Notes: a model not told the origin generated them from the sequence alone. Positions 42,639 through 57,016 are shown, counted from the first letter of the stretch. The stretch is DNA of 60,039 nt from Nocardia ninae NBRC 108245 (GCF_007990755.1 NZ_BJXA01000057.1:1-60039), one strand, 5' to 3'. Numbers and translations are program-made.

Positions 42639-42895
42639 CCCACCAATCCCCACCGCTCGTTGTCGAGCTGCACCGATCCGGCCGCACGGTGCTCGTCCCA
42701 CCCGCACTGACCGTGCTCGAGGCCTTGGAGAACGTAGGCGTCGCCGTCGACTCGATGTGCCGGGCAGGCATCTGCGGAACCTGCGAAACCGTCGCCCTGT
42801 CCGGAACCGGCACCCGACCCGACCACTACCCGCGCCCACTCCGCCTCTGCACCACCGCCCCCGGCACCCTCACCCACCTAGTCCTCGACCTGTAG
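42635..42895 (+). CDS. [2Fe-2S] ferredoxin partner of the MpaB-family oxygenases
   Basis: An 86-residue plant/vertebrate-type [2Fe-2S] ferredoxin. The cluster ligands are Cys42, Cys47 and Cys50 in MCRAGICGTC plus Cys72 in LRLCTT. It presumably delivers electrons to one or both oxygenases. No ferredoxin reductase is encoded here, so the reductase would be shared. Start codon ATG overlaps the previous stop by four bases. Confidence 0.93.
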   Translation: MTHQSPPLVVELHRSGRTVLVPPALTVLEALENVGVAVDSMCRAGICGTCETVALSGTGTRPDHYPRPLRLCTTAPGTLTHLVLDL

Positions 42896-43343
42896 CCAGA
42901 GCAGCCGGGCCTCAGCGGGCGGCGACAGACTCGTGACTTGCCAAGCCGCAGAGCCGGAAACCGATGGCGGCGAGCAGCGGCGCGCGCATCGAACCGCGGC
43001 GGCTGCGGCGAGGAGGGCTCGGCGGGCGACGACTGGAGACTCGCGACTCGCCGAGCCGCTCTGTTCGATGCCCGCCAGCGGGGTCAGTGCTTGCACACCG
43101 AGGGTTGCACCGGCGCGCGTTGGCAGGGTTTGCAGCGGCGCGCACCGACAGGTTGCGCTGACATACGCCCAGGCTGCACGGGTGTGCGGTGCCGAGGTTG
43201 CACGGGCGTGCGGCGGTTGTGATCATGGCTTCGCGCGCGGCGTGCAGGCTCTCGGCACAGTAGCGTTGCGTGCAACAAGGCCGGGCCTCAGGAAGCGTGG
43301 TCGGGGGCGATTCGGTGCTGGGTCGAGCGGTGGAGGTTGGAGC
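42896..43343. other. Repeat-containing intergenic region
   Basis: About 450 GC-rich bases between the ferredoxin and the 43344 gene. It contains a 24-bp tandem array (43103-43219) and a loose direct repeat around 42915 and 43023 (GGGCGgCGAC...GACTCG). ORFs here are shadows without coding bias. GGAGGTTGGAGC near its end serves the next gene. Confidence 0.6.
43103..43219. repeat. 24-bp tandem repeat, five units
   Basis: Units start with GGYTKGC at 43103, 43127, 43151, 43172 and 43196; four are 24 bp and the third is 21 bp. Units 4 and 5 are the most alike (CTGCACGGGTGTGCGG and TTGCACGGGCGTGCGG). Multiples of three keep any translated frame open, giving Cys-rich GCTGxRxx repeats in one frame, but no start with ribosome site precedes them. 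Confidence 0.75.
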
Positions 43344-43553
43344 ATGACAACTAAGACGTTGGCGGAGTTGGTGCCGGGCGAACTGCCCGCGGGGATCGCC
43401 GGGCTGGCGCCGGAGGTGCAGGCCGAACTTGCCACGGTGGTGGTGGAGGCCAGGCGTAAGCAGGCGGCCGACTTGGAAACCGCCGCGTACTCGCTGCTGG
43501 ACTTCGTGCCTCGGTTCCTGCGCGGTGCGGTCAAGAAGGCGGCGGGGCTGTGA
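43344..43553 (+). CDS. Small helical protein of unknown function
   Basis: A 69-residue protein, Leu/Ala/Glu-rich and probably all helical: LAELVPGELPAGIAGLAP, then VQAELATVVVEARRKQAAD, and a basic amphipathic end PRFLRGAVKKAAGL. GGAGG lies ten bases before the ATG at 43344. Its stop overlaps the next start (GTGA), so the two proteins are made together. I do not recognise a family. The frame also extends upstream, but that part is repeat-derived. Confidence 0.75.
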   Translation: MTTKTLAELVPGELPAGIAGLAPEVQAELATVVVEARRKQAADLETAAYSLLDFVPRFLRGAVKKAAGL

Positions 43554-44302
43554 CCGATGTGGCGGGCGCTCAGCTGACCAAGCTCGCCCGCACGCTCGGC
43601 GTGCCCGTCGACCGGCTCGACTACCTCGCCGACGTCCCAGCGACGGACCTCAGAGACTTCCGTTTCCAGATCGCCGACCTGCTGTTCGAAAGCCAATCCG
43701 GCGGGCTGCGCAAGGTCGCTGCTGCGGCCAAGGTGATCCCCGCCCAGATCATCGCGAAGCTGGTCGCCCGCAACCGCAACGCGCTGCTCGCGGCACGCAT
43801 GGCGGGAGTGCTGGAGCCATCGCACGCGGTCGACGTCGCCAAGCGCCTGCCCGTCGACTTCCTCGCCGAGGTCGCACCACTGCTCGACGCGCGCCGCTCC
43901 GCGTATCTCATCGCCGACCTACCGACGGACACCATCGTCGCCGTCGGCAAACTCCTTGCCCGCCACCAGGATTGGATCACCCTCGGCGACCTGATGGCCG
44001 TCATCTCCGATGACGCCGCCCGCGCCGCGCAAGACGCCCTCGACGGCACCGCCCTGCTGCACGCCGCCTACCTCGTCGATGACGCCGAACACCTGGCACG
44101 CCTGGTCGCCTTGGTCTCCGAGGCAAAGCTGGCCGAGATGCTCCGCGCCGCCGCCGAACACGACCTCTGGGACGAATACCGCAGCACCCTCGACGGCCTG
44201 CCCGACCCAGCCCTCGCCACGGTCCGCGCCGCAGCCAACCAACTCCCACCCGCCCTCCGCGACCGCGCCCTCACCGAGATCGCCGACCGCCGCCCCACAT
44301 AA
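43550..44302 (+). CDS. All-helical protein of unknown function
   Basis: A 250-residue protein with GTG start, coupled to the small gene upstream. It is Leu/Ala/Asp-rich and reads as consecutive short helices, with a repeating pattern of paired Leu and Asp (VAKRLPVDFLAEVAPLLDAR, then AYLIADLPTDTIVAVGKLLA). The repeats of roughly 30-40 residues recall HEAT-like or MgtE-N-like helical domains. There is no signal peptide or membrane segment, so it is probably cytosolic. I cannot assign a family. No Cys or catalytic motif is evident. Confidence 0.8.
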   Translation: MTDVAGAQLTKLARTLGVPVDRLDYLADVPATDLRDFRFQIADLLFESQSGGLRKVAAAAKVIPAQIIAKLVARNRNALLAARMAGVLEPSHAVDVAKRLPVDFLAEVAPLLDARRSAYLIADLPTDTIVAVGKLLARHQDWITLGDLMAVISDDAARAAQDALDGTALLHAAYLVDDAEHLARLVALVSEAKLAEMLRAAAEHDLWDEYRSTLDGLPDPALATVRAAANQLPPALRDRALTEIADRRPT

Positions 44303-44792
44303 CCCCAACCCCGAACTGGCGCACCCTTCTCGGATCAGCACCCCTTCTCGCGATCTGCACCGACTGGCCATGACAGCACCCCACCCGCACTCCGCCGCCA
44401 TGTCCCACGAGCGACCCGACCCCGCGCCGAGCGGTACCTGATGGCGGCTCCACTCGCACTTGTCCACCACTATGTCCCGCACGCCGCCCAGCCCTGCTTC
44501 GTGCGGGACATGACGGCGGATTCACTCGTAGTTCTTCGCGACTACGGCCGGGCACCCGAGTTGGTGCAGGTCCCGAGAGTCGGTGCGGACCCCCAGAAAC
44601 GGTGCGGTGGTCGCGTGCAGCGGTTCGGGAAGGGTCGGCGGCACCACTCGCAGTTCGCCGCCACTAGGTACCGTTGATCATGAACCCACCGGGGTCAGGG
44701 ATTTTCAGGTAGTCGGCTACGTACGCTCCGCCCGCCAAGCAGTACGAGAATAGAGCTGTTGGAATCGTCGGGGCCTGATGAGGATGTGTGCC
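44303..44792. other. Intergenic region with inverted repeat
   Basis: About 490 bases holding a perfect 12-bp inverted repeat (44472-44511) and nothing that looks like a real gene. A 78-codon ORF at 44441-44677 has no ribosome site and includes the repeat. Early on, a short direct repeat GCACCCcTTCTCG appears twice near 44321 and 44340. Confidence 0.55.
44472..44511. repeat. Perfect 12-bp inverted repeat (hairpin)
   Basis: ATGTCCCGCACG at 44472-44483 and CGTGCGGGACAT at 44500-44511, with a 16-base loop. No T-run follows. It could be a terminator remnant or a protein-binding site; position does not decide. Confidence 0.8.
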
Positions 44793-45779
44793 ATGGTCAC
44801 CCTTCGTATCGCGACGTTCAATCTGGAAAACTTCGACGAGACGCCGAACCCCACCCCGTTCGAGCCGACCCTCGCCGACCGCATCGCCGTGATGCGCCCG
44901 CAGCTCGACCGCCTCCGCGCCGACGTCCTGTGCTTGCAGGAGGTGAACGGCCAAGAGCGCCCCGGACAACCTCGATCGCTGCTCGCCCTGGCCGAACTAC
45001 TCCAGGGCACCGCACTGGCCGGCCGCAATGTCGTATCGACGGAGAAGGCGAACGGCGAGGTGTTCGACGAACGCAATCTCGCGGTGGTCACCTCGCTGCC
45101 GGTCACCGCCCGCGCCCAACTGCTCAACGATCTCGTCGCCGCCCCGGTTTACCAGGTGCTGACCGCGAATCCCCCTGCGCTGCAACCACAGACGATCGGC
45201 ATCGAACGCCCGATCCTGCACGTGGAATTGGACCTGCTCGGCGCCCCGCTGCACGTGATCGTGGTGCACCTGAAGTCGAAACTGCCCACCGACATCACCG
45301 GCCAGAAGCTGGACCGCTTCACCTGGCGCGACGCGGGCGCGGCGGCCGAGGGTTCGTTCCTGTCCGACATGAAGCGGATGAGTCAGGCCGTGGAGGTCCG
45401 GCGCCTGGTCGACCAGATCCTCGACCAGGACCCGAACGCTCGCATCGTGGTGGCCGGCGACTTCAACTCCACCACCGACGAGGTGCCGCTGGTCGCGATC
45501 CTCGGCAATGTCGAGGACACCGGCAACGGCGCGCTGGCCGGCCGCGTCCTGGTGCCGCTGGAGAACACCATCCCCGAATCCGCGCGCTACTCGCTGTTCC
45601 ACCACGGCACCGGCTACATGCTGGACCACCTGCTGGTCACCCGCAATCTGCTGGCCCACTACCGCGGCACGGAGATCCACAACGAGTTGCTGCACGACGA
45701 GTCCGCCGACTTCGCGACGGACAAGAAGTTCCCCGAGTCCGATCACGCACCGATCGTCGCGACGTTCGAGTTCGCCTGA
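44793..45779 (+). CDS. Endonuclease/exonuclease/phosphatase family protein
   Basis: A 328-residue member of the DNase I-like EEP superfamily of metal-dependent phosphodiesterases. Motifs are RIATFNLENFDE (metal Asn/Glu), VLCLQEVNGQ, VIVVHLKSK, VVAGDFNSTTDEVP (Asp-Asn) and the final SDHAPIVATF (Asp-His). No signal peptide is present. Substrates may be DNA, RNA, inositol phosphate or other phosphodiesters; the sequence does not discriminate. An AGGA eight bases upstream favours ATG 44793 over ATG 44778. It is convergent with the exporter gene. Confidence 0.88.
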   Translation: MVTLRIATFNLENFDETPNPTPFEPTLADRIAVMRPQLDRLRADVLCLQEVNGQERPGQPRSLLALAELLQGTALAGRNVVSTEKANGEVFDERNLAVVTSLPVTARAQLLNDLVAAPVYQVLTANPPALQPQTIGIERPILHVELDLLGAPLHVIVVHLKSKLPTDITGQKLDRFTWRDAGAAAEGSFLSDMKRMSQAVEVRRLVDQILDQDPNARIVVAGDFNSTTDEVPLVAILGNVEDTGNGALAGRVLVPLENTIPESARYSLFHHGTGYMLDHLLVTRNLLAHYRGTEIHNELLHDESADFATDKKFPESDHAPIVATFEFA

Positions 45780-45804
45780 CGAAGTCCCATCCGGCCGGAC
45801 TTCG
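45780..45804. terminator. Hairpin between convergent genes
   Basis: An 8-bp perfect inverted repeat (CGAAGTCC at 45780-45787, GGACTTCG at 45797-45804) with a 9-base loop, between convergent stops at 45779 and 45815. It likely ends transcription from one or both sides; no T-run follows. Confidence 0.55.
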
Positions 45805-45814
45805 GCACAGGACC

Positions 45815-47227
45815 CTAGCTGACGACGATCTTCCTACTCGGCATGCACGCCGCAGCCAGCACCATCACACCCGCCATCACCGCCACCGTGATGAAGACCA
45901 GATGCACCGCCGACGACAGGATCGCGGGCACCGGATGATCGGTGTCGCCGACCCGCGCGTTCACGATCGCCCCGAAGACCGCGACACCCACCGCACTACC
46001 GATCGAGCGCGCGAACATATTGGCCGAGGTCACCACACCCCGCTCGGTCCAGTCCGCGCTCGTCTGCGCCGCGATGAGGGTGGGCGTCGCGACCAAACCC
46101 ATCCCGACACCGATCACGAAACACGACCCGGCAACCTGCCACAGTGTCGAGTCCTCGGTGATCAGCAGCGTGGTCACGGCACCGACGGTCGCCAGCCCAC
46201 TGCCGATCAGCGCGGTCGCCCGGAACCCGATGCGCAGGTACACCTTTCCTGCCTGGGACGCGGCAATCGGCCAGCCGAGGGTGAGCGCACCGACGGTGAG
46301 CCCCGCGACGAGCGCACCGGTCCCGAGCACGCCCTGCGTGAAAGTCGGTACGTAGGTGGTCAATCCGACCAGGATGGCCCCGACCAGCACCGAGACCAGG
46401 CTGCTCGCGATGACCACCCGCCGGGTGAACACCCACAGCGGCAGAATGGGATTGGCCGCCCGCCGCTCGACCAGACCGAACAGCACGAGCAGTGCCGCGC
46501 CGCCGGCGAAGATGCCGATGCTCGCGGGGGAGTCCCACGCCCAGGCTTGTCCGCCCTCGAGTAACCCGAGGATCAGCGCACCCGCGCCGATCGTCAACAG
46601 CGCCGCACCGAGATAGTCCACCTGTTGCTTGCGGCGCGGCGCGCTCTCGGTGAACTTGCGCAGCAGCATCCACGCGGCCACCGCCGAGAGCGGCAGGTTG
46701 ATCAGGAAGATCCAGCGCCAGCTGAGGTAATCCGCGAAAACACCGCCGAGCAGCGGCCCGGCCACCGACGACATGGCCCACACGCTCGCCAGGTAACCCT
46801 GCACCTTGGCCCGCTCGGTCAGTGTGTAGAGGTCACTCGCGATGGTCATCGTCATCGGCTGGATCGCACCGGCGCCGATGCCCTGCACCGCCCGGAAGAT
46901 GATCAGCCCGAGCATGCTGGTCGCCAGCCCGCATAGTAGTGAGCCGAGCGCGAACACCGCGATTCCGAACATCAGGACCGGCTTACGCCCGACCGTGTCG
47001 GCGAGCTTGCCGTAGATCGGCACGGTGACCGCCTGCGCCAGCAGATAGATGGAGAAGAGCCACGGGAACTGGGCGAAGCCGCCGAGCGTGCTGGTGATGG
47101 TCAGCACCGCGGTGGCGATGATGGTGGAATCCAACGCCACCAAACCGGTCGACAGCATCAGCGCGCCGAGGATGGCACCTCGCTCCGACCGGAAGCCGAC
47201 GGACGATGCCACTGTCTCGGTCGCCAC
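45815..47227 (-). CDS. DHA2-type MFS drug/proton exporter
   Basis: A 470-residue major facilitator with about fourteen membrane segments, the EmrB/QacA type. Motif A is YGKLADTVGRKPVL, then FRAVQGIGAGAIQP, and motif C is SSVAGPLLGGVFADYLSWRW. Asp33 in the first helix region (GLVALDSTIIATAV) is the usual cation-site residue. The start is GTG at 47227 with AAAGGGG upstream. It is divergent from the PKS-NRPS cluster across a 637-base gap, so it could export that product, though nothing but position says so. Confidence 0.92.
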   Translation of the reverse strand: MATETVASSVGFRSERGAILGALMLSTGLVALDSTIIATAVLTITSTLGGFAQFPWLFSIYLLAQAVTVPIYGKLADTVGRKPVLMFGIAVFALGSLLCGLATSMLGLIIFRAVQGIGAGAIQPMTMTIASDLYTLTERAKVQGYLASVWAMSSVAGPLLGGVFADYLSWRWIFLINLPLSAVAAWMLLRKFTESAPRRKQQVDYLGAALLTIGAGALILGLLEGGQAWAWDSPASIGIFAGGAALLVLFGLVERRAANPILPLWVFTRRVVIASSLVSVLVGAILVGLTTYVPTFTQGVLGTGALVAGLTVGALTLGWPIAASQAGKVYLRIGFRATALIGSGLATVGAVTTLLITEDSTLWQVAGSCFVIGVGMGLVATPTLIAAQTSADWTERGVVTSANMFARSIGSAVGVAVFGAIVNARVGDTDHPVPAILSSAVHLVFITVAVMAGVMVLAAACMPSRKIVVS

Positions 47228-47864
47228 GCGCGCGGCCCCTTTCGTTTGTTCGACTAACCATCATCACGAACGTATCGCGATGTCAGCTATTCCCGCCTGG
47301 AATTTTCCCACCCCTCGGGACCGGCGCGCGGCGGGAAGACGGTGGCGGCGGGCAGTGGGCACCCTGCGGCCGAAACCGGCGATGTTGGACTGTCGTACAT
47401 ACGGAGTTGGACTACCGCACATCTCTGGCAAACAATTAGCAATCAAATTGACGTAACTCGACGTTCTGCTGAACCGCGCCGAATGTTGCCGGTAGTTGAA
47501 TGCACTGCGGTGAATGGTTAACGACGTTTGTCCGACCAGGTGGAATCGGGCGAAAAAACGGCGCGAACAGGACGTTCCACCCCAACTGCATGCGGAGGTC
47601 CTTACTCCGTATAATTCCGGTGTCTCAGCTCACAGGCGCTTCCAGGTGGAAGCTGTAGACAGTCATCTCAGTACGGTTGTACTGTCTGCCGATGTGTTCA
47701 GGACGACGCTGTAGGTAGGTGGTGTTAAGGCTCGGGCAGTTGAGCATTTCACTGATGTTTCCTCAGCGTCGAAATGAATCGTTGTCCTAAGCGTGAGGGC
47801 GCGGACGACCCCAATCCATTCAATCTAGATACCGACCCGACCGGATAGTGAACGGGGCCTCCCG
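47228..47864. other. Divergent control region between exporter and PKS-NRPS cluster
   Basis: About 640 bases, markedly lower in GC than both sides, especially 47390-47530 and 47590-47830. It contains a perfect -10-like TATAAT at 47610-47615, without a clear -35 at the ideal distance, and nested palindromes at 47638-47687. Short ORFs here lack coding bias. Most likely it holds promoters for both the exporter and the cluster. Confidence 0.65.
47638..47687. promoter_or_regulatory. Clustered palindromes upstream of the PKS-NRPS cluster
   Basis: Three inverted repeats lie together: GCTTCCA-GG-TGGAAGC at 47638-47653; CAGTAC-GGTT-GTACTG at 47669-47684; and an outer pair AGACAGT (47657-47663) with ACTGTCT (47681-47687). 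They follow the TATAAT at 47610 by 23 bases or more, so bound protein would act on early transcript or promoter. No regulator gene lies next to them in the window. Confidence 0.6.
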
Positions 47865-48701
47865 ATGGAAATCTTCTGCATAATTCTGCTTGTCTATCTC
47901 GTCTTCGCGGAGCCATTTTTCGAGATATTCTCGGTCCGCGTCTTCACGCGTGAATTCGGTGCGCGATCCGACGCGCGCGTGCGCCTGTACCAGGGCGGCG
48001 TCTTCCGCACCTGGGCCACGCTGGCGGTCATCATCGTGGCGTTCGCGGTGAGCGGCACCTCGGTGCACGAGCTCGGGCTGACCCACTTCGACTTCAGCGT
48101 CTTCCGCGGCTTCTCGCTCGCGGAGAAGATCATCAGCCTGGCCATCGTCACCATCTACGTCTCGTATCTGTTTGGCCCCGTGCTGATTCCGCTGCTCGGC
48201 GGGCAGCGCGGCAAGGACTGGATCGCGAGCAAGATCGAGTACGTCGTCTTCATCACGCCGGAGACCTCCATCGAGCGGTTCTGGTGGCTGGCGAACTCCT
48301 TCAGCACGCCCGCCGAGGAGGTCGTCTACCGCGGCTTCACCATCTACGCGGTGGCGCTGCTCTGGCCGGACCTGCCCTTCTGGATCCTGATCATCGTTGC
48401 CGGTGGCGTCATCGATGGCCTGCGGCACGGATTCCGGCCTGCCGTCTCCGCCCAGGTGATATTCGGTGGCGTCGCGCTGGCGCTCACCTACAAATTGACC
48501 GGTGCGATCTGGCCGACCATCGCGGTGAAGCTCTTCCACGACCTGCGCGTGCTGGCATTCCCGCTGGCCCAGGCCCGGCGCAATCTGGCCGCGCGTGGAT
48601 TGTCCGAAATTCCCGGGAAAACCCTGAGCGACCATAATGTCCCCGCCGTCGCGGACAATACTGAAAATTCAGTCGAGCCACGTACTTCTGTTTCTACGTA
48701 G
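47865..48701 (+). CDS. CPBP-family intramembrane protease-like protein (Abi/CAAX type)
   Basis: A 278-residue protein with about six to seven hydrophobic segments. It carries the CPBP motifs: Glu151-Glu152 and Arg156 in AEEVVYRGF, His188 in DGLRHGF, and His225 in VKLFHD. CPBP proteases (Rce1 relatives) cleave in the membrane and serve in bacteriocin maturation or immunity, and some act as regulators. The C-terminal ~45 residues are hydrophilic. It is 16 bases upstream of the first PKS gene, so it belongs to the cluster operon. A role in self-resistance, export or processing is inference. Confidence 0.88.
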   Translation: MEIFCIILLVYLVFAEPFFEIFSVRVFTREFGARSDARVRLYQGGVFRTWATLAVIIVAFAVSGTSVHELGLTHFDFSVFRGFSLAEKIISLAIVTIYVSYLFGPVLIPLLGGQRGKDWIASKIEYVVFITPETSIERFWWLANSFSTPAEEVVYRGFTIYAVALLWPDLPFWILIIVAGGVIDGLRHGFRPAVSAQVIFGGVALALTYKLTGAIWPTIAVKLFHDLRVLAFPLAQARRNLAARGLSEIPGKTLSDHNVPAVADNTENSVEPRTSVST

Positions 48702-48717
48702 TAGGGATAGTGCTTAG

Positions 48718-51700
48718 ATGTCTGCAGAAATGGCCCGTCGGACGGCCGACGAGATCAGTTTGTTTCTCACCGAAACACTCGGGGATTTATTGGACATTGC
48801 CACCGATGATGTCGCGCTGAGTGAGCCTTTCGCGAGTTTCGGGCTCACCTCGGCGGTGGCGCTGGTATTCGTGGGCAAGATTTCCACCTGGATGGGTAAA
48901 CCGCTCCCGCCGGATCTGCCCTGGGAGTATCCGACCGTGCACGCCCTTGCCGAGGGGCTCGCGGCGGCGCAGGACAGCAGCGAACCGGTAGTGCCGGATA
49001 CCCGGGATCGGGAGCCCGAAGTCGGGGGGCGCCCGGTTCGGGACAACACCGCGCAGGAACCGGTGGCCATCATCGGCATCGGTTGCTCGTTCCCCGGACT
49101 GCGCGGACCCGAGCAGCTGTGGGAAACCCTCTGGCGCGGCCGGGAATTGGTCGGCGAAGCGCCGGACGCCAGGCACGACTGGCCGCCGTCCGGCGGCGCG
49201 CGCGGCGAGCGACGCCGCGCCTGGTTCGGCGCCTTCCTCGAGGACCCGTACGCGTTCGACGCCAACTACTTCGGCATCGGCGACGCCGAGGCCGCGGCGA
49301 TGGACCCGCAGCATCGCCTGCTCGCGGAGACCGTGGCCGACGCCTTCGAGGACGCGGGCGTGCCGGTAGAACGGCTGGCCGGCACCTCGACCGGCACCTT
49401 TGTGGGCATCACCGCGGGCGACTATGCCCGTGGCATGGGCGAGGCCGCCGAGTTCGGGATGCCGATCGCCGCCGTCACCGGCAATGCCAGCAGCATCGCG
49501 GCAAACCGCCTGTCCTACCTCTACGACCTGCGCGGCCCGAGCGTCAGCGTGGACACCGCCTGCTCGTCGTCGCTGGTGGCCCTGCACATGGCGCTGCGCA
49601 GCCTGCACGACGGCGACTGCGATGTCGCCGTGGTCGGCGGGGTGAACATGACCCTCGACCCGCGGGTCACCGAGTCGCTGGCCGACGCGGGCATGATGGC
49701 CGCCGACGGGCGATGCAAGACCTTCGACGAGCGCGCCGACGGATATGTCCGCGGCGAGGGCAGCGCCGCCGTCGTACTGAAGCCTTTGGCGCAGGCCGAA
49801 CAGGACGGCGATCGCGTGTACGCGGTGCTGCTCGGCTCGGCGATAAACCAGGACGGCCGTACCAACGGGCTGACCGCGCCCAGCTACCAGTCCCAGGTCG
49901 ACGTGCTGCGCCGCGCCTATCGACGGGCCGGTGTGCACCCCGGCGACGTGCAGTACATCGAGGCACACGGCACCGGCACCATCCTCGGCGACGCCATCGA
50001 AGCCCGCGCATTGGGCGCCGTCTTCGCCGAGAACCGCGGTAGCGAAGATAAATTCCTGGTCGGCTCGGCCAAGACGGTGGTCGGCCACCTCGAGGCCGCC
50101 GCGGGCATCACCGGGCTGGTGAAGACCGCCCTGGCGCTGCACCACGGGCAGGTGCCCGCGAACCTGAACTTCGAATCGCCGAGCAAGCACATCGCTTTCG
50201 ACGAGCTGCCGTTCGACGTGCCTGCGGCGAACCAGGATTGGCCGCGCCGTAGTGGGCGGGCACTGGCGGGCGTGAGCTCCTTCGGCTTCGGCGGCACGAA
50301 CGCGCACGCCGTCTTGACCGGCCCACCCGCACCGGCGGCACGCCCTGCGGCAACCGAAAAGCCTTACCTGGTCAGCATTTCCGGCCGCAGCGAGCAATCG
50401 ACGCTCGACCTGGTCGACAGCTGGATCGACATGCTACGCGACGGCACGGCAGCGCCGATCGCCGAACTGGCGCAGACCTCGACCGCGCGTCGGGCCCAGC
50501 ATCCGTTCCGGGTGGCCGTCGCCGCGCGCGACCACGCGGACCTGGCCGAGCAGCTCACCGCCATCTCCGGCGGTTCGCTGCCGCTCGGCGCCGCCGCGGG
50601 CCGGGTGCCGCGCAGTGGGCCGGGCAAGGTGGGCTTCGTCTTCACCGGCCAGGGCAATCAGTGGGTCGGCATGGGACGCAAGCTGATTCGGCACCAGCCG
50701 GTATTCCGTGACGCCTTGCTCGCGGTCGATCGCGAGTTGCGCGTCGAACTCGGCTGGTCCACCTTCGCCGTGCTCGATCGGGGCCGGGACGAGGAGGCTC
50801 TCGCCGACACCGGCACGGCGCAGCCGGTGCTGTTCGCCCTTCAGGTCGCTCTTGCGACGCTGTGGCAGTCGTGGGGGATCACCCCCGCCGCCGTGGTGGG
50901 ACACAGCGTCGGTGAGGTCGCCGCCGCACACGTCAGCGGTGCGATCGACCTGCGTACCGCGGCACAGATCATCGCGGCTCGGGCCAAAGCTACTGCGCGA
51001 CTGCGTGACAACGGCTGCATGGCCGTGGTCAACCTGCCCGCCGCGGAACTCGAACTGCCGCAACGGGTCTACCTCGCGGGCACCAATGGACCGAAGTGGA
51101 CGCTGATCTCGGGCAACACGAGTGCCGTCGACGGCTTCCTGGCCCGGCTGGACGGCGAGCAGGTGATGACCCGCCGCCTGCCCGGCCGCTACGCCTTCCA
51201 CTCGCCGCTGATGCGCGACTGCCTGCCGGAATTCGCGGCGGACATGCCGTGCATCCAACCCCGCGAGGGCAGCATCCCGTTCTTCTCGACCGTCACCGGC
51301 GGCCGGGTCGACGGCGCGCAACTGAACGGCCTCTACTGGACCGATCAGGTGGTGCGCCCGGTGCAGTTCGCGGAGGCGGTGGGCGCCATGATCGACGCCA
51401 ACGTCGGCTCGTTCATCGAGATCGGCCCGCACCCCGCACTCAACGGCATGCTGAAAAGCCTGCTCCGCCATCATGATCGAGCCGGGGTCGCGGTGCCGTC
51501 GCTGGTCCGCGACGTGGACGACCTGTCGGTGCTGCTGGCCGCCCTCGGCGAACTGCATGTCCGCGGGCACGAGGTGCGCTGGGCCGGCGTGGACGCGGTG
51601 CAGCGGCCGCAGGCCCGGTTGCCGTTGTATCCGTTCGAGCGCAAGTCGTATCGGATCGTCGGCGGCGTGCCGAGTGTCGAAGCGGCCCCGGTGTCGCGCG

Positions 51701-52003
51701 CGACGACGGATCTGTTCACCGCCGACGTCGACTACGTCGCGCCGCGTACCGAATACGAGCAGGTGGTCGCCGAGATGTGGGCCGAGCTGCTCGGTCTGGA
51801 GCAGGTCGGCGTGTTCGAGAACTTCTTCCGCATCGGCGGGCATTCGCTGGCCGCCACCCAGTTCGTCCGCAGACTCCGCGAACTCTTCGAGATCGAGTTC
51901 GCGCTCCGGCGCATGTTGCAGGAGCCGACCGTGGCCCAGGTGGCCGCGGCGCTGGAGGAGCTGATGGTCGAACAGGCCGATGCCGCCCTTTTGGAGAGCG
52001 ATC

Positions 52004-52020
<17 letters not shown>
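48718..52020 (+). CDS. Type I polyketide synthase, ACP-KS-AT-ACP
   Basis: A 1100-residue PKS. Order: N-terminal carrier (about 10-85; Ser45 in FGLTSA), ketosynthase (about 112-530; Cys282 in DTACSSS, His417 in EAHGTGT, His457 in VVGHLEAAAG), acyltransferase (about 640-930; Ser730 in GHSVGEVAAA, specificity motif YAFHSP at 825) and C-terminal carrier (Ser1043 in GGHSLAA). There are no KR, DH, ER or TE domains. AFHS resembles malonyl-type AT motifs, with Tyr replacing the usual His. The leading carrier is the layout of Pks13, where it takes an acyl chain from a FAAL ligase. It overlaps the NRPS gene by 17 bases. Confidence 0.95.

Positions 52021-57012
<4,992 letters not shown>

Positions 57013-57016
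<4 letters not shown>

Noticed and set aside
44441-44677. Forward ORF of 78 codons
   Set aside because: No ribosome site, contains the 12-bp hairpin, no family-like pattern.
47514-47714. Short forward ORF before the PKS-NRPS cluster
   Set aside because: No coding bias or ribosome site, and it spans the palindromes and TATAAT of the control region.
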